NCBI RefSeq assembly: GCF_006088715.1
Contig: NZ_CP030771.1
Span: 5,847,501-5,911,500, forward strand
DNA from: Streptomyces sp. YIM 121038
GTDB taxonomy: Bacteria; Actinomycetota; Actinomycetes; Streptomycetales; Streptomycetaceae
Direction: 5' to 3'
Length of the DNA: 64,000 bases
Shown: piece after piece, positions 26,736 to 37,359 of the stretch
Numbering within the stretch: the first letter of the stretch is position 1
Layout of the letters: every line of letters begins with the position of its first letter
Program-made: the position numbers and the translations under genes
The notes under the pieces: generated by a model
The model's database searches: none
Told to the model about the DNA's origin: nothing
The model's input: only the letters and a program-made list of their open reading frames with translations

Positions 26736-28679
26736 GTGACCCACCTCACCGACTCCGGCTCCTGGCCGCCGCCGCAGGAACAGCCGAACGCGTCAGCCGT
26801 GGCGGAGCGGACGCATGACGGTTCGTCAGGGCTCGCCACGGGGGTGCTGGGCGGGGCGGTCGCGGCGGGGCTCGGCCTCGGCGCGTTCGCGGTCCTGGTG
26901 ATGGTCCTGTGGATCAGCTCGCCGTACCCGGACAGCGGGCCCGACGGGGCGCTGCACGTCGCCGCGTCGCTGTGGCTGCTCGCGCACGGCACGGAGCTGA
27001 TCCGCACCGAGACGCTGTCCGGGGCGCCCGCGCCGGTCGGTGTGACCCCGCTGCTGCTGCTCGCGCTGCCGTGCTGGCTGCTGCACCGGGCCGCGCGGGA
27101 CGCGGCGGACCCGCAGGGGCGCGCGATGGGGGTGCGGGCGGCGTGGTGGGGCGTGGTCGCGGGCTACCTCCTGGTGGGGTTCGCGGCGACGTTGTACGCG
27201 GCGGGCGGTGAGCTGCGGCCGTCGTGGCCGAGCGTGGTGTGGCACGTGCCGGTGCTCGCGGTGGCGGCGGCGGGCTCGGGGGTGTGGACGGCGCACGGGC
27301 GGCCGCGGGGGCCGCTGCCCGGGGTGGTGACGCGCGCGGGGGAGCGGCTTCCCGCCGGGGTCGTGCGCCTCTTCGTACGGGGCCGGGGGCGGGCCGTCTG
27401 CCGGGCCGCGGCAGCTGGGACGGTGCTGCTCGTGGGCGGGGGCGCGCTGCTCGTCGGGGTGTCGCTCGTGCTGCACGGCCCGCTGGTGCGGGCGTCGTTC
27501 CTCGAGCTCACCGGGGTGTGGTCGGGGCGGTTCGCGGTGCTCCTGCTCGCGCTCGCGCTGCTGCCGAACGCGGCGGTGTGGGGCGCGGCGTACGGGCTCG
27601 GGCCCGGGTTCGTGCTCGGTACGGGGACCGTGGTCGGGCCCCTGGGCGCGGGGGCGGCGCCGCTGCTGCCGGAGTTCCCGCTGCTCGCGGCGGTGCCGGG
27701 GGCCGGGGGCGGGTCGCCGTTCACCTGGGCGGCGGGGGTGGTGCCGGTGGTGGCCGGGGGCGCGGTGGGGTGGTTCGTGGCGGGGGCGGCGGCCCCGGCG
27801 CACGGGGAGCGGGAGCAGGCGTGGCCCGCGGGGCGGACGGTGCTCGTGGTGCTGGGGGCGGCGGTGGGGTGCGGGGGCGCGTGCGGGGTGCTCGCAGGGG
27901 CGGCCGGGGGCGCGATGGGGGTGGGGGGGCTTGCGGAGTTCGGGCCTGTGGGGTGGCTCACGGGGGTTGCGGCGGGCGCTTGGGTGGGGGTGGTGGGGGT
28001 GCCGGTTGCGCTGGGGGTGCGGGGGTGGCGGGTGCGGGTGCCTCGGGCCGGGCGGGTGCGGGTGCCTCGGGCCGGGCGGGTACGGGGGCCTCGGGCCGGG
28101 CGGGTGTGCGGGCCTCGGGCCGGGTGGGCCGCTCGCCTGGCGGGCCGCCTCCGCCCTTGGCCCCGCCGGGCCTCGCTGCCCGCGACCTCCGTGGCGGGGG
28201 GCTCCCAGCCGGGGTCCGCCTTGCCCGGGGCATACCAGCCGGAGGCCTCGCTGCCCGGGGCACCTCTCCCTGGGGCCTCGCTGCCCGGGACCTCCGTGCC
28301 TGGGGAATCCGTGCCCGGGGCCTCTCTCCCTGGGAGCTCCCTGCCGGGGGCCTCGCTCCCCGGGACCTCGCTCCCTGGGGCCTTTGTCTCTGGGCCTTCG
28401 GCCCCGGAGGGCTCTTCTCCTGAGGGCTCCTCGTCGGGGGCTTCTTTCCCTGGGGATTCCGATTCTGGGCTCTCCGCGGCCGGGTTCTCCGGGCCTGAGC
28501 CGTCCGGTTCGGAGGCTTCCGTGCCTTCCGGTTCCTTTGAGGACCCTGAGCCGCTGGAGCCGTTTGAGCCCTTGGCGGAGGAGGCTCCGGGGCTGCCGTC
28601 GCTCTTTGAGCCGTACGACTTCCTGCCGGAGCGCGATGAGGGGGCTCCGGGCGGAAGCGGAAGCGGAACGGGAACCTGA
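26736..28679 (+). CDS. DUF6350 polytopic membrane protein with repetitive tail
   Basis: A 647-residue protein with about ten membrane helices between residues 30 and 420, matching the DUF6350 (PerM-like) family; mycobacterial PerM supports cell division under stress. The cytoplasmic tail is repetitive: four R-x-P-R-A-G-R-V units (about 430-465), then a run of five-residue [10 protein letters not shown] units (about 490-550) and an acidic end. GTG at 26736 was selected; the upstream frame lacks a ribosome site. The tail repeats are probably strain-variable and are unlikely to be part of the fold. Confidence 0.78.
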   Translation: MTHLTDSGSWPPPQEQPNASAVAERTHDGSSGLATGVLGGAVAAGLGLGAFAVLVMVLWISSPYPDSGPDGALHVAASLWLLAHGTELIRTETLSGAPAPVGVTPLLLLALPCWLLHRAARDAADPQGRAMGVRAAWWGVVAGYLLVGFAATLYAAGGELRPSWPSVVWHVPVLAVAAAGSGVWTAHGRPRGPLPGVVTRAGERLPAGVVRLFVRGRGRAVCRAAAAGTVLLVGGGALLVGVSLVLHGPLVRASFLELTGVWSGRFAVLLLALALLPNAAVWGAAYGLGPGFVLGTGTVVGPLGAGAAPLLPEFPLLAAVPGAGGGSPFTWAAGVVPVVAGGAVGWFVAGAAAPAHGEREQAWPAGRTVLVVLGAAVGCGGACGVLAGAAGGAMGVGGLAEFGPVGWLTGVAAGAWVGVVGVPVALGVRGWRVRVPRAGRVRVPRAGRVRGPRAGRVCGPRAGWAARLAGRLRPWPRRASLPATSVAGGSQPGSALPGAYQPEASLPGAPLPGASLPGTSVPGESVPGASLPGSSLPGASLPGTSLPGAFVSGPSAPEGSSPEGSSSGASFPGDSDSGLSAAGFSGPEPSGSEASVPSGSFEDPEPLEPFEPLAEEAPGLPSLFEPYDFLPERDEGAPGGSGSGTGT

Positions 28680-28794
28680 GCCGGGGGCTGGCGCCGCGCC
28701 CCTGTGCCGCGCCGCGGGCTGGTCCCGCCCGCCCCCGCCCGGAACGCTCTGGCCCCGGCGCTGCCGGAGGCGGGCCCTGCGGCCCTGCGTTCCG

Positions 28795-29735
28795 CGTCAC
28801 GGGACTGGTCCCACCCGCCCGCCCCCGCCCGGCAGGGCTTAGCCCTGCGGCCCGCGCCGGGTTTGGCTTCGCCGAAGCTGGCCTCTGTTGAACGATTGCT
28901 CGGTACCTGGGGCTGTGCCCACCCGTCCCGCCCTGCGGGACGATTGCCCACAGGGGTGGGGTGGACTTGGGCCGGGCGCCCGCCTGCGCCTTGGGTGAGG
29001 CATGGCGCGTCGGCGGGCTTGTCGGGGCCGGGTGGTGTGTTGCCGGGGGTGGGCCCGCCGCCTGCCCCCGCCGGGGTGTTGGGTTCGGGGCGCGGTGCCT
29101 GGGGCCTCGGCTGGGGAAGCGGGGGGTTTGGGGCGGGTGGGAGGCCACCGTCGCGGTGGTGGCGGAACGACCTGCGGGGTGGTGGCGCTTCGGGTCGGGG
29201 CCGGGCCTGGCACGGCGGGTGGGGAGCCCGTCGCGGACGCGGCGGGGCCGCCCATCGGGCGGTGGCGCGTTGCGTGGGGGCTGGGCCTGGCAAGGCTGGG
29301 GTGTTTCGGGTGGGTGAGGAAGGCCGCCGCGGTGGCGGCGGCACGGGTTCCACGGGGCGGCGGCGCTCCGCGTCGGGGCTGCCCCCGGCAAGGCCTGGGC
29401 GTTTCGGGTGGGCGGGTGGGAAAGCCCGCCGCGGTAGCGGCGGTACAGGTCCACCGGGCGGCGGCGCTTCGCGTCGGGGCCGGGCCCGGCAAGGCCGGGG
29501 AGCTACGGGTGGGTGGGTGGGAAAGCCCGCCGCGGTAGCGGTGGTACGAGACCACGGGGCGGCGGCGCTCCGCGTCGGGGCCGGACCCGGCAAGGCCGGG
29601 GAGTGCTGGGTGGGAGGGTGGGAGAGCCCCCGCCGCGCGGCAGGGTGGGTGAGCCCCCGCCGCGCGGCAGCCGGGGCGGAGGGCGTCGCCCGCCAGGCCC
29701 CGGCCCGCAGGGGCAGGGCTCCACGCGTCGGGGCC
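28795..29735. repeat. non-coding repeat element, copy 1 (101-bp tandem units)
   Basis: The 1.35 kb between 28680 and 30028 carry no convincing gene. A leading block (28800-28970, with CCCGCCCTGCGGGACGATTG) is followed by about six units of roughly 101 bases. For example CCGCCGCGGTAGCGG recurs at 29425 and 29526 (period 101), with degenerate units before. Each unit can fold into CCGCCGC/GCGGCGG hairpins. The same block and units recur at 43.8-44.3 kb. A period that is not a multiple of three argues against coding. From 29760 to 30020 only GGGCCGGGC-like simple repeats are seen. Confidence 0.8.
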
Positions 29736-30028
29736 GACCCTGTGGGCAGGGTCGGGAGCAGGCCGGAGAGGGTGCGGGGCTCTACGCCCTGGGCCCGGGC
29801 CCAGGGGTGGGCAGGGCCGGGGGCAGGCCGGTGCGGAGGTCTGGCGTCGGCCGGGGCGGACAGAGGGCCGGGCCGAGGACGGAGGCCGGGCTGAGGGCGA
29901 GGGCTGGGCCGGGCCGGGCCGAGGGCCAGGTCGGGCTGGGGCCGGGCCGGGCCGGGCCGGGCTGGGGCCAGGCCGGGCTGAGGGCGGGGGCGGGCTGGGG
30001 CCGGGCCGGGGTGAGGGCGGGGAGGGGG

Positions 30029-30898
30029 TTAGTCGCGGCCGGTGAGGAGGGGGCGGAGTTGCTTCGGGAGAAGGTCTTCGCAGGCCTGCTGCGAGGCCCC
30101 CGTGAGCGCGTCGTCCCGACAGGTGTAGTAGTCCCGGTAGATCAGCTGCGCGCCGAACGTCGCGAGGACCATGACCAGCGCCAGCGACGCCGTCACCAGG
30201 CCGCTGATCGCCGCCGTGGTCTGGGGCCGCGACCCGCGGCCCTGCGGCTCGGGCGCGGCCGCGGCGGTCGGGTCGGGGCGCCGCGGCTTGGCCCGCAGCG
30301 CGCTGATGGCCCAGTACATGCCGAGCGCGCCGAGCAGCAGGGCCACGTAGTCCCAGCCGAAGAGGGCGAAGAAGAAGGCCCACATGCCCGAGAGCAGCGC
30401 GTAGCGCGCGCGGCGCTGGGCGGGGTCGGTCGGGTCCCAGCGCAGCCCGCCCTGGCCGTTCTGCCCGCCGGGACCGTCCTGGCCCTGGCCGCGCGGCCGG
30501 TCGCCGAAGCCGCCGGAGGAGCGGCCGGGCTGCTGGTCGCTCCACTGGCTGCCCCAGGGGGAGCCCCCCTGGCCGCCGGAGCCCTGCTCGTCGGAGCCGG
30601 AGCCGGAGCCGCCCGGGTGCCGCGGGCGCCAGGGCTGCTCGGGCGCACCCTCGGGCGGCGGTGCGAACGGGTTGTCGTCCTGCGCGGAGCCCTGCCCGCC
30701 CGAGCCCTGGCCACCCGGGCCCTGCCCGCCGGAGCCCCGGCCGTCGCGCTCCTCCTCCGGCGCCGAGGACGAGGGGCCGGGCCGCCCCTCCCGGAGCAGC
30801 ACCGCACCCGGGCCGGGTGTCGAGCCGTGGCGCCCGTCGTGCGTCGGTCCGTACGCGGACGCGAAGGGTGGCGTGAGGCGGAGGCTGCGGTCCGGCAT
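30029..30898 (-). CDS. hypothetical membrane protein with Gly/Gln-rich N-terminus
   Basis: A 289-residue protein. The first 150 residues are Gly/Ser/Gln/Pro-rich and probably disordered (repeats of GSGGQG). Three membrane helices follow at about residues 167-185, 188-203 and 228-255, then a short exposed end with two Cys (YTCRDD and QQACED). The position immediately upstream of purN, in divergent orientation, is common in Streptomyces. No function recognised. The start ATG at 30898 follows GGGGAAGAC. Confidence 0.7.
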   Translation of the reverse strand: MPDRSLRLTPPFASAYGPTHDGRHGSTPGPGAVLLREGRPGPSSSAPEEERDGRGSGGQGPGGQGSGGQGSAQDDNPFAPPPEGAPEQPWRPRHPGGSGSGSDEQGSGGQGGSPWGSQWSDQQPGRSSGGFGDRPRGQGQDGPGGQNGQGGLRWDPTDPAQRRARYALLSGMWAFFFALFGWDYVALLLGALGMYWAISALRAKPRRPDPTAAAAPEPQGRGSRPQTTAAISGLVTASLALVMVLATFGAQLIYRDYYTCRDDALTGASQQACEDLLPKQLRPLLTGRD

Positions 30899-31088
30899 CA
30901 GGTGTGCGTCTTCCCCTTGTATAGAGCTCTGGCACAGAGCGCTGGCGGTGCTCTGCGGCCCGGCTGTGCGGAGCCGGGCAACTCGGTGGTGGAGCTAGGC
31001 AACTCGGCGTTCGGGCGGCTGCCCCCACAGACGCTACCTTCCGGCCGCGCCCCCGTCCCGTGAGGGGCCGCCGGGTGTGCCGGTATCG

Positions 31089-31116
31089 TTGCTGACGGTC
31101 GGCCGCTTCGTAGAGT
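31089..31116 (+). promoter_or_regulatory. candidate purNH promoter
   Basis: TTGCTG (31089-31094), 16 bases, TAGAGT (31111-31116), about 70 bases ahead of the purN GTG. A small CCCC-GTATC-GGGG hairpin follows at about 31119-31133. Pattern-based only. Confidence 0.4.
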
Positions 31117-31185
31117 TCCCCGTATCGGGGGACGCGAAGCCTTCGTACGACCGTACAAAGAGCACTCCCGAGAAAGGGCCCCGTC

Positions 31186-31806
31186 GTGGCCAAGGCCAAG
31201 CGCCTCGTCGTGCTGGTCTCCGGATCAGGTACGAATCTCCAGGCACTGCTCGACGCCATCGCGGAGCACGGAGCGGACGCCTACGGCGCCGAGGTCGTGG
31301 CCGTCGGCGCCGACCGCACCGGCATCGCGGGTCTGGAGCGCGCCGAGCGCGCGGGCCTGCCGACGTTCGTGTGCCGGGTGAAGGACCACGGGACCCGGGA
31401 GGCCTGGGACGCCGCGCTCGCCGAGGCGACGGCCGCGCACGCGCCGGACCTGGTGATCTCCGCCGGTTTCATGAAGATCGTGGGCAAGGAGTTCCTGGCC
31501 CGCTTCGGCGGGCGCACGGTGAACACCCACCCCGCGCTGCTGCCCAGTTTTCCGGGGGCCCACGGCGTCCGCGACGCGCTCGCGTACGGCGCCAAGGTCA
31601 CCGGCTGCACCGTCCACTTCGTCGACGACGGCGTCGACACCGGCCCGATCATCGCGCAGGGCGTGGTGGAGGTCAGGGACGAGGACGACGAGAGCGCTCT
31701 GCACGAGCGCATCAAGGACATCGAGCGAAGCCTGCTCGTCGACGTCGTGGGACGCCTCGCCCGCGACGGCTACAGCATCGAGGGACGAAAGGTAGTTATC
31801 CCGTGA
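31186..31806 (+). CDS. purN: phosphoribosylglycinamide formyltransferase
   Basis: A 206-residue GART enzyme. It has the phosphate-binding loop [14 protein letters not shown] near the start, the catalytic Asn/His region [13 protein letters not shown] (about residues 105-120) and the Asp motif [10 protein letters not shown]. It transfers a formyl group from 10-formyl-THF to GAR in purine synthesis. GTG at 31186 begins [15 protein letters not shown], matching family starts. The stop overlaps the purH start (GTGA), so the two are translationally coupled. Confidence 0.96.
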   Translation: MAKAKRLVVLVSGSGTNLQALLDAIAEHGADAYGAEVVAVGADRTGIAGLERAERAGLPTFVCRVKDHGTREAWDAALAEATAAHAPDLVISAGFMKIVGKEFLARFGGRTVNTHPALLPSFPGAHGVRDALAYGAKVTGCTVHFVDDGVDTGPIIAQGVVEVRDEDDESALHERIKDIERSLLVDVVGRLARDGYSIEGRKVVIP

Positions 31807-33398
31807 CCGCCGAAGGTACGACGCCCCAGACACCCCCCAGCACCGCGGGGGCCGATCAGCGGCCCATCCGCCGCGCGCTGATCAGCGTGTACGACAAGAC
31901 CGGCCTGGAAGGCCTCGCGCGCGGCCTGCACGAGGCCGGCGTCGAGCTGGTGTCGACCGGGTCGACCGCCGCGCGGATCGCCGCCGCCGGTGTGCCCGTC
32001 ACCAAGGTCGAGGAGCTGACGGGCTTCCCCGAGTGCCTGGACGGCCGGGTCAAGACGCTGCACCCGCGCGTGCACGCGGGCATCCTCGCCGACCTGCGTC
32101 TGGAGGCGCACCGCAAGCAGCTCCAGGAGCTGGGCGTGGAGCCGTTCGGCCTGGTCGTGGTGAACCTCTACCCGTTCCGCGAGACCGTGGCCTCCGGCGC
32201 GAGCGTCGACGAGTGCGTCGAGCAGATCGACATCGGCGGCCCCTCGATGGTCCGCGCCGCCGCCAAGAACCACCCGTCGGTCGCCGTGGTGACGAGCCCC
32301 GCCCGGTACGGCGACCTGCTCGCCGCGGTCCGCGCGGGCGGCTTCGACTTCGCGACGCGCCGCGCGCTCGCCGCCGAGGCGTTCCAGCACACCGCCGCGT
32401 ACGACATCGCGGTCGCCAACTGGTTCCTGGAGACGGAGGAGGGCGCGGGCGAGCGCTTCCCGGCCTTCGTCGGCGCCGCCTTCGACCTGAAGAACCAGCT
32501 GCGCTACGGCGAGAACCCGCACCAGAGCGCCGCCCTGTACACGGACGGCCGCGGCGGTCTCGCCGAGGCGGAGCAGCTGCACGGCAAGGAGATGTCGTAC
32601 AACAACTACACGGACACCGACGCCGCGCGCCGGGCCGCGTACGACCACGACGACCCGTGCGTGGCGATCATCAAGCACGCCAACCCGTGCGGCATCGCGA
32701 TCGGCGGCAACGTAGCCGAGGCGCACCGCAAGGCGCACGCCTGCGACCCGCTGTCCGCGTTCGGCGGCGTCATCGCCGTCAACCGGCCGGTGACCAAGGA
32801 GATGGCGGAGCAGGTCGCCGACATCTTCACCGAGGTCATCGTGGCGCCCGACTACGAGGACGGCGCCCTGGAAGCCCTCACCAAGAAGAAGAACATCCGC
32901 GTCCTGCGCGCCCCGCAGGCGCCCGCCGCGCCCGTCGAGGTCAAGCCGATCGACGGCGGCGCGCTGCTCCAGGTCACCGACCGCCTCCAGGCCGACGGCG
33001 ACCACCCCGCGAGCTGGACCCTCGCGACCGGTGACGCGCTGTCCCCGGGCGAGCTGGCCGAGCTCGCCTTCGCCTGGCGCGCCTGCCGGGCGGTGAAGTC
33101 CAACGCGATCCTGCTCGCCAAGGACGGCGCCTCCGTCGGCGTCGGCATGGGCCAGGTCAACCGCGTCGACTCCGCGAAGCTCGCGGTCGAGCGCGCGGGC
33201 GAGGAGCGCGCCCGTGGCGCGTACGCCGCGTCCGACGCCTTCTTCCCCTTCCCCGACGGTCTGGAGGTCCTGACCGCCGCGGGCGTCAAGGCCGTGGTCC
33301 AGCCGGGCGGTTCGGTCCGCGACGAGCTGGTGGTCGAGGCGGCGAAGAAGGCCGGCGTGACGATGTACTTCACGGGCACGCGGCACTTCTTCCACTGA
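31803..33398 (+). CDS. purH: bifunctional AICAR transformylase / IMP cyclohydrolase
   Basis: A 531-residue bifunctional enzyme catalysing the last two purine steps. The N-terminal MGS-like cyclohydrolase domain (about residues 20-150: [41 protein letters not shown]) is followed by the AICAR formyltransferase domain with [10 protein letters not shown] and [14 protein letters not shown]. The length is normal. GTG at 31803 overlaps purN, with an AAAGG site upstream. A terminator follows about 13 bases after the stop. Confidence 0.97.
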   Translation: MTAEGTTPQTPPSTAGADQRPIRRALISVYDKTGLEGLARGLHEAGVELVSTGSTAARIAAAGVPVTKVEELTGFPECLDGRVKTLHPRVHAGILADLRLEAHRKQLQELGVEPFGLVVVNLYPFRETVASGASVDECVEQIDIGGPSMVRAAAKNHPSVAVVTSPARYGDLLAAVRAGGFDFATRRALAAEAFQHTAAYDIAVANWFLETEEGAGERFPAFVGAAFDLKNQLRYGENPHQSAALYTDGRGGLAEAEQLHGKEMSYNNYTDTDAARRAAYDHDDPCVAIIKHANPCGIAIGGNVAEAHRKAHACDPLSAFGGVIAVNRPVTKEMAEQVADIFTEVIVAPDYEDGALEALTKKKNIRVLRAPQAPAAPVEVKPIDGGALLQVTDRLQADGDHPASWTLATGDALSPGELAELAFAWRACRAVKSNAILLAKDGASVGVGMGQVNRVDSAKLAVERAGEERARGAYAASDAFFPFPDGLEVLTAAGVKAVVQPGGSVRDELVVEAAKKAGVTMYFTGTRHFFH

Positions 33399-33410
33399 GC
33401 CGGAGCACGA

Positions 33411-33460
33411 ACGGCGCGGGCGCCGCACCCCTTTCCGAGGGGGTGCGGCGCCCGCGCCGT
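33411..33460. terminator. bidirectional terminator after purH
   Basis: A 21-bp perfect stem (33411-33431 with 33440-33460, containing CGCGGGCGCCGCACCCC) and an eight-base loop, between purH and the convergent RDD gene. Confidence 0.9.
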
Positions 33461-33472
33461 ACGCGTACCGGG

Positions 33473-34105
33473 TCAGCCCTTGATGACGACCGTGCCGCAC
33501 ACCTTGTCGGCGAAGCACTGCTTCTTGTCGTCCCACAGCGGCCACAGATAGCCGATGTAGCAGGGGATGCTGTCGAGGAAGTGCGCGAGCTTGCGGACGA
33601 AGGCCATGCCGAAGCCGAGGAAGCTGCCGTCGGTCTCGCGCAGGACGCGGATGCCGACGACGCGCTTGCCGATCGTCTGGCCGGTCTTGCCCTCCAGGTG
33701 GATCTGGTAGAAGCCCATGAAGATCGTGTAGACGAGGGCGGCCACCGAGACGAGGGAGGCGCCCGCGGTCATGTCCTCGCCGCCGATGCCGACGGTGAGC
33801 CCCACGATCAGGTACAGCGGCACGATCGTGATCAGGCCGTCCAGCAGGGTCGCGCCCACGCGCAGGCCCCAGTGCGCCAGCTCCGGGCGGCCGTCGTGCC
33901 CCATGCCGTACCCCGCCTGCTGCGGGTACGCGCCGTACGGCGCCTGGCCGGGCTGGGGCTGCGGGTACGGGGCGTAGTGCTGCCCGGGGTAGCCGCCCTG
34001 CTGCGGCGGGACGCCCTGGGGGGCCTGCTGCGGGTAGCCGTATCCGGGGCCGTAGCCGGGCTGCTGGGGCTGCTGGCCGTAGGGGTTGGGCGGCGGCGTG
34101 CTCAT
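33473..34105 (-). CDS. RDD family membrane protein
   Basis: A 210-residue protein. A Pro/Gln/Gly/Tyr-rich N-terminus (about residues 1-75) is followed by an RDD domain: helix [20 protein letters not shown] (with R-x5-LLD in place of RxxARxxD), helix 2 near 110-128, and the [17 protein letters not shown] signature. RDD proteins are small membrane proteins, some acting in ion transport. The start ATG at 34105 has GGAGGAAC upstream. It is divergent from folD. Confidence 0.85.
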   Translation of the reverse strand: MSTPPPNPYGQQPQQPGYGPGYGYPQQAPQGVPPQQGGYPGQHYAPYPQPQPGQAPYGAYPQQAGYGMGHDGRPELAHWGLRVGATLLDGLITIVPLYLIVGLTVGIGGEDMTAGASLVSVAALVYTIFMGFYQIHLEGKTGQTIGKRVVGIRVLRETDGSFLGFGMAFVRKLAHFLDSIPCYIGYLWPLWDDKKQCFADKVCGTVVIKG

Positions 34106-34353
34106 GCTGGGGTGTTCCTCCGGTCGGAGCGGGGAGTGCGGGGACGTCACGGCACGCACGGAGGAACGTTCACAGATGCGTCGGTCCCCCCGACACCGGC
34201 CGCGGCACTGTGGTGCTCATCGTTCTTCAGCCCCCGCTTGTTTGTCCAGCCGCGTTCACCGAGCGTTGTGCGAGTGCAATGCCACTGCGAACGCGGCGGC
34301 GTCCGGGTGCCCCGGATTGGTACGCGGGCGTGCTCATCCGGGAGGATGGGAAC

Positions 34354-35211
34354 ATGACCGCCCAGATTCTCGATGGCAAGGCCACCGCAGCAGCGATCAA
34401 GTCCGAACTGGCCGCCCGTGTGGCGGCCCTGAAGGAAAAGGGCGTCACGCCCGGACTCGGCACCGTCCTCGTCGGCGAGGACCCCGGCAGCCAGAAGTAC
34501 GTCGCGGGCAAGCACCGCGACTGCGCGCAGGTGGGCATCGCCTCCATCCAGCGCGAACTGCCCGCGACCGCCTCGCAGGAGGAGATCGAGGCGGTGGTCC
34601 GGGAGCTGAACGAGGACCCGGCCTGCACCGGCTACATCGTGCAGCTCCCGCTGCCCAAGGGCATCGACGAGAACCGCGTCCTGGAGCTGATGGACCCGGC
34701 CAAGGACGCGGACGGACTGCACCCCACGAACCTGGGCCGCCTCGTCCTGAACGAGCCGGCGCCGCTGCCGTGCACGCCGTACGGGATCATCCGGCTGCTG
34801 CGTCAGCACGACGTGGAGATCAAGGGCGCGGAGGTCGTGGTCGTCGGCCGCGGCGTCACCATCGGCCGGCCGATGCCGCTGCTCCTGACCCGCAAGTCGG
34901 AGAACGCCACGGTGACGCAGTGCCACACCGGCACCCGTGACCTGGCGTCGCATCTGCGCAGGGCCGACATCATCGTGGCCGCCGCGGGCGTGCCGCACCT
35001 GGTCAAGCCGGAGGACGTGAAGCCCGGTGCGGCCGTGCTCGACGTCGGCGTGTCCCGGGACGAGAGCGGGAAGATCGTCGGCGATGTGCACCCCGGCGTC
35101 GCCGAGGTCGCCGGCTGGCTGTCGCCCAACCCGGGCGGCGTGGGCCCGATGACGCGCGCCCAGCTCCTGGTGAACGTGGTCGAGGCCGCCGAGCGCGGTG
35201 CCGCGGGCTGA
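34354..35211 (+). CDS. folD: methylenetetrahydrofolate dehydrogenase / cyclohydrolase
   Basis: A 285-residue bifunctional enzyme that interconverts 5,10-methylene-THF and 10-formyl-THF, supplying the formyl donor used by PurN and PurH. Seen: [17 protein letters not shown] (Tyr and catalytic Lys of YxxxK), QLPLPKGID, the NADP-binding [14 protein letters not shown], and [15 protein letters not shown] near the end. ATG at 34354 with GGAGGA is clear. A DUF3017 gene follows after 16 bases. Confidence 0.96.
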   Translation: MTAQILDGKATAAAIKSELAARVAALKEKGVTPGLGTVLVGEDPGSQKYVAGKHRDCAQVGIASIQRELPATASQEEIEAVVRELNEDPACTGYIVQLPLPKGIDENRVLELMDPAKDADGLHPTNLGRLVLNEPAPLPCTPYGIIRLLRQHDVEIKGAEVVVVGRGVTIGRPMPLLLTRKSENATVTQCHTGTRDLASHLRRADIIVAAAGVPHLVKPEDVKPGAAVLDVGVSRDESGKIVGDVHPGVAEVAGWLSPNPGGVGPMTRAQLLVNVVEAAERGAAG

Positions 35212-35227
35212 GCCGGGAGTGGCCGCC

Positions 35228-35743
35228 ATGAGTGCTGACGCCAAGGACGGGACCGGAACCGAGCCGTCGGGGGCCGGGGCCGCCGGGGAGCCGTCGGAGC
35301 AGCCCACCGCCAAGGGAGCGGTGAGCGCCCCCGGACCCGACGGGGTGCCGCGCAAGTCGTCGCGGCGCTTCCCGCTGTTCACCCGGGACACCGCGCGGCC
35401 CGAGGGCGGCGGCCGGGCCGCGCCGGGGGACGCGCCCGCGCCCGCGCGGCAGTGGCCGCTGCTCGTGGTCGTGTCGGTGGTCGCCCTCGGGCTGCTCCTG
35501 ACCGCGTTCGACGTCTTCCGGGTGGGGACGATACTGGTCGGGCTCGGGCTGCTCGCGGGCGCCGTGATGCGCTGGACGCTGCCGGGCGTCGGCATGCTGG
35601 CGGTGCGCTCGCGGTTCACCGACATGGTGACGTACGGGGTCCTCGGCCTCGCCATCGTGCTGCTCGCGATGATGGCGCAGCCCGACCCGTGGCTGGTCAT
35701 CCCGTTCCTGGACGACACGCTGCACTTCACGATCAGCAGCTAG
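35228..35743 (+). CDS. DUF3017 membrane protein downstream of folD
   Basis: A 171-residue protein. About 75 residues of Pro/Ala/Gly-rich sequence precede three to four membrane helices (about residues 76-94, 97-115 and 130-150). The DUF3017 family regularly follows folD in actinobacteria; function unknown. ATG at 35228 is behind GGGAGTGG. Probably co-transcribed with folD. Confidence 0.8.
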   Translation: MSADAKDGTGTEPSGAGAAGEPSEQPTAKGAVSAPGPDGVPRKSSRRFPLFTRDTARPEGGGRAAPGDAPAPARQWPLLVVVSVVALGLLLTAFDVFRVGTILVGLGLLAGAVMRWTLPGVGMLAVRSRFTDMVTYGVLGLAIVLLAMMAQPDPWLVIPFLDDTLHFTISS

Positions 35744-35787
35744 CCGGGCGCGCGCGGCGCTCCGGCCGCGCGCGCCCGGACACACCA

Positions 35788-35820
35788 ACGGCCCGTACTC
35801 GCCAGGAGAGTACGGGCCGT
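35788..35820. terminator. terminator after folD-DUF3017
   Basis: ACGGCCCGTACTC (35788-35800) and its exact complement (35808-35820) with a seven-base loop. Confidence 0.85.
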
Positions 35821-36198
35821 CGGCCGTGGGGCAGGGTGGTGCTCGCGGCCGAGGGCCCGTTCCCCCGTGCGCGCCCCCGCGCACGAAGCCTCGACCTCAG
35901 TGGTCTGTGTCGCTGCCGCTGTGGCTGCTGCCGTGGTGTGCTGTTGTGAGGTGCGGACCTGCCCGCTGGTTCCCCCCGCCAGCAGGTCCGCGCCTCCTTC
36001 CCCCGTGCGCGCCGTGTCGTCTGGGCGACTCGGGCGGTGGTGCTGAGGCAAGAAACTACGGGCGGCGGGTGCCCCGCGTCGTCCCGTCCCAGGTTGACGT
36101 TCGGCTACGCCGCAGGGCGCAGCTGCCCGTCAGCTACAACTTCCGCGGTACGGCGACGGGTTGACGTGGCTTCGCGAGACGCGCGTTACGCTGCGGCG
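35821..36198. other. intergenic region with a second hairpin
   Basis: No gene recognised in 378 bases. GCGGACCTGC (35953-35962) and GCAGGTCCGC (35982-35991) form a 10-bp stem with an inner CTGG/CCAG, possibly the end of a small RNA or a second terminator. TTGACG at 36161-36166 and TACGCT at 36187-36192 (20 apart) could be the promoter of the following kinase gene. Confidence 0.35.
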
Positions 36199-37359
36199 AT
36201 GCGACTCCGCCCGTTCACCGCCGACCTCCTGCTCGCACTCGGGCAGGTCGTGGCGCTGGTGCTGATCGGACCGAGCGCGAACGGCATAGGGTTCACTCCG
36301 CTCGACGCGCGGGGCTATGCGCTCGGGGTGCTCGTCATCCTGCCGACGCTGGCCCGCTCCAAGGCGCCGATCACGGTCTGCCTGGTGACGTACTGCGTCT
36401 GGGTCGCCTACATCGTCGCGGGCTACTGGCCCGTCGTGACGTCCTTCGGGCCGCTGCTGTGCCTCTACACGGTCTCCCTGCTGCGGCCGACGCGCGTCTC
36501 CGGTGTGCTCGCGGTCCTGCTCGCCGCCCTGTGGGCTTTCGGCTCCCTGCTGACCATGGACGACTCCTTCATCCCCTCCGTCGTGGCCCAGTGCATCTGC
36601 TTCAACGGCATGGTGTGGCGCATGGGCTATCTGGCGCGCCGCTCCGCCGAGCTCGCCCGCAGGACGCGGGCCGAGCACCAGGAGAAGGCCCGCCACGCCG
36701 TGGTGGAGGAGCGCGGCCGGATCGCGCGGGAGCTGCACGACGTGGTCGCCCACCACATGTCGGTGATCTCCGTGCAGGCGGGCCTCGCGAAGTTCGTCTT
36801 CGACTCCGACGCGAAGACGGCGCGCACCGCGCTCGGCACCATATCCGGCACCAGCGCCGAGGCGCTGGAGGAGATGCGGCGCATGCTGCGGGTGCTGCGG
36901 GCGCAGGAGGACGGCGAGGAGGCGCCGGACGCCCCGATGCCGGGGCTCGCCCGCATCGGGGAGATGGCGGAGCGGGTCAGGGCGGGCGGCGTGCCCGTGG
37001 AGTTCCGGGTCGTCGGGACGCCCCGGCCCATCGCGCCCGGCGTGGAGCTGTGCGCGTACCGGGTCGTGCAGGAGGCGCTCACGAACGTCCTGAAGCACGC
37101 GCGGCAGGCGAGCGCCGTCGTCGAACTGCACTATCACCACGACCACATCGAGGTTTCGGTCACCGACGACGGGGAGGGGGTGATTCAGGCCAGAGTGGGA
37201 CGAGGGCGGGGACATGGCTTGATCGGCATGCGTGAGCGGGCCAAGCTCTACGGCGGGACGATCAGCATAGGGCCGCGCAGCACCGGGGGGTTCGCCGTCA
37301 GGCTTACTCTGCCGACGTCCGCGCGGGCCGCGCCGCCGGGAGACGACGCCACCGAATGA
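36199..37359 (+). CDS. sensor histidine kinase (HisKA_3 / NarL-partner type)
   Basis: A 386-residue kinase. Five to six membrane helices (about residues 8-150) form a compact sensor with no large external domain. A HisKA_3 helix follows with His180 in ARELHDVVAHHMSVISV, then a HATPase domain (YRVVQEALTNVLKHA; DDGEGV; GHGLIGMRERAKLYGG). The signal is unknown; this architecture is widespread in Streptomyces. ATG at 36199 lies seven bases after TACGCT, suggesting a nearly leaderless message. It overlaps the regulator gene by ATGA. Confidence 0.88.
   Translation: MRLRPFTADLLLALGQVVALVLIGPSANGIGFTPLDARGYALGVLVILPTLARSKAPITVCLVTYCVWVAYIVAGYWPVVTSFGPLLCLYTVSLLRPTRVSGVLAVLLAALWAFGSLLTMDDSFIPSVVAQCICFNGMVWRMGYLARRSAELARRTRAEHQEKARHAVVEERGRIARELHDVVAHHMSVISVQAGLAKFVFDSDAKTARTALGTISGTSAEALEEMRRMLRVLRAQEDGEEAPDAPMPGLARIGEMAERVRAGGVPVEFRVVGTPRPIAPGVELCAYRVVQEALTNVLKHARQASAVVELHYHHDHIEVSVTDDGEGVIQARVGRGRGHGLIGMRERAKLYGGTISIGPRSTGGFAVRLTLPTSARAAPPGDDATE

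Noticed and set aside
28795..29735. CRISPR array
   Set aside because: Units are about 101 bases, imperfect and directly adjacent, with no short repeats separated by unique spacers and no cas genes.
28704..31259. Several long open frames (up to 806 codons) over 28.7-31.3 kb on both strands
   Set aside because: They run through the 101-bp repeats or antisense to other genes, have Arg/Pro/Gly-only composition, lack ribosome sites and change frame with the repeat period. They are open only because of GC bias.
35826..36164. 112-codon plus-strand frame and a minus-strand frame in the folD-kinase interval
   Set aside because: Low-complexity Arg/Pro/Gly products without ribosome sites; the region holds hairpins instead.
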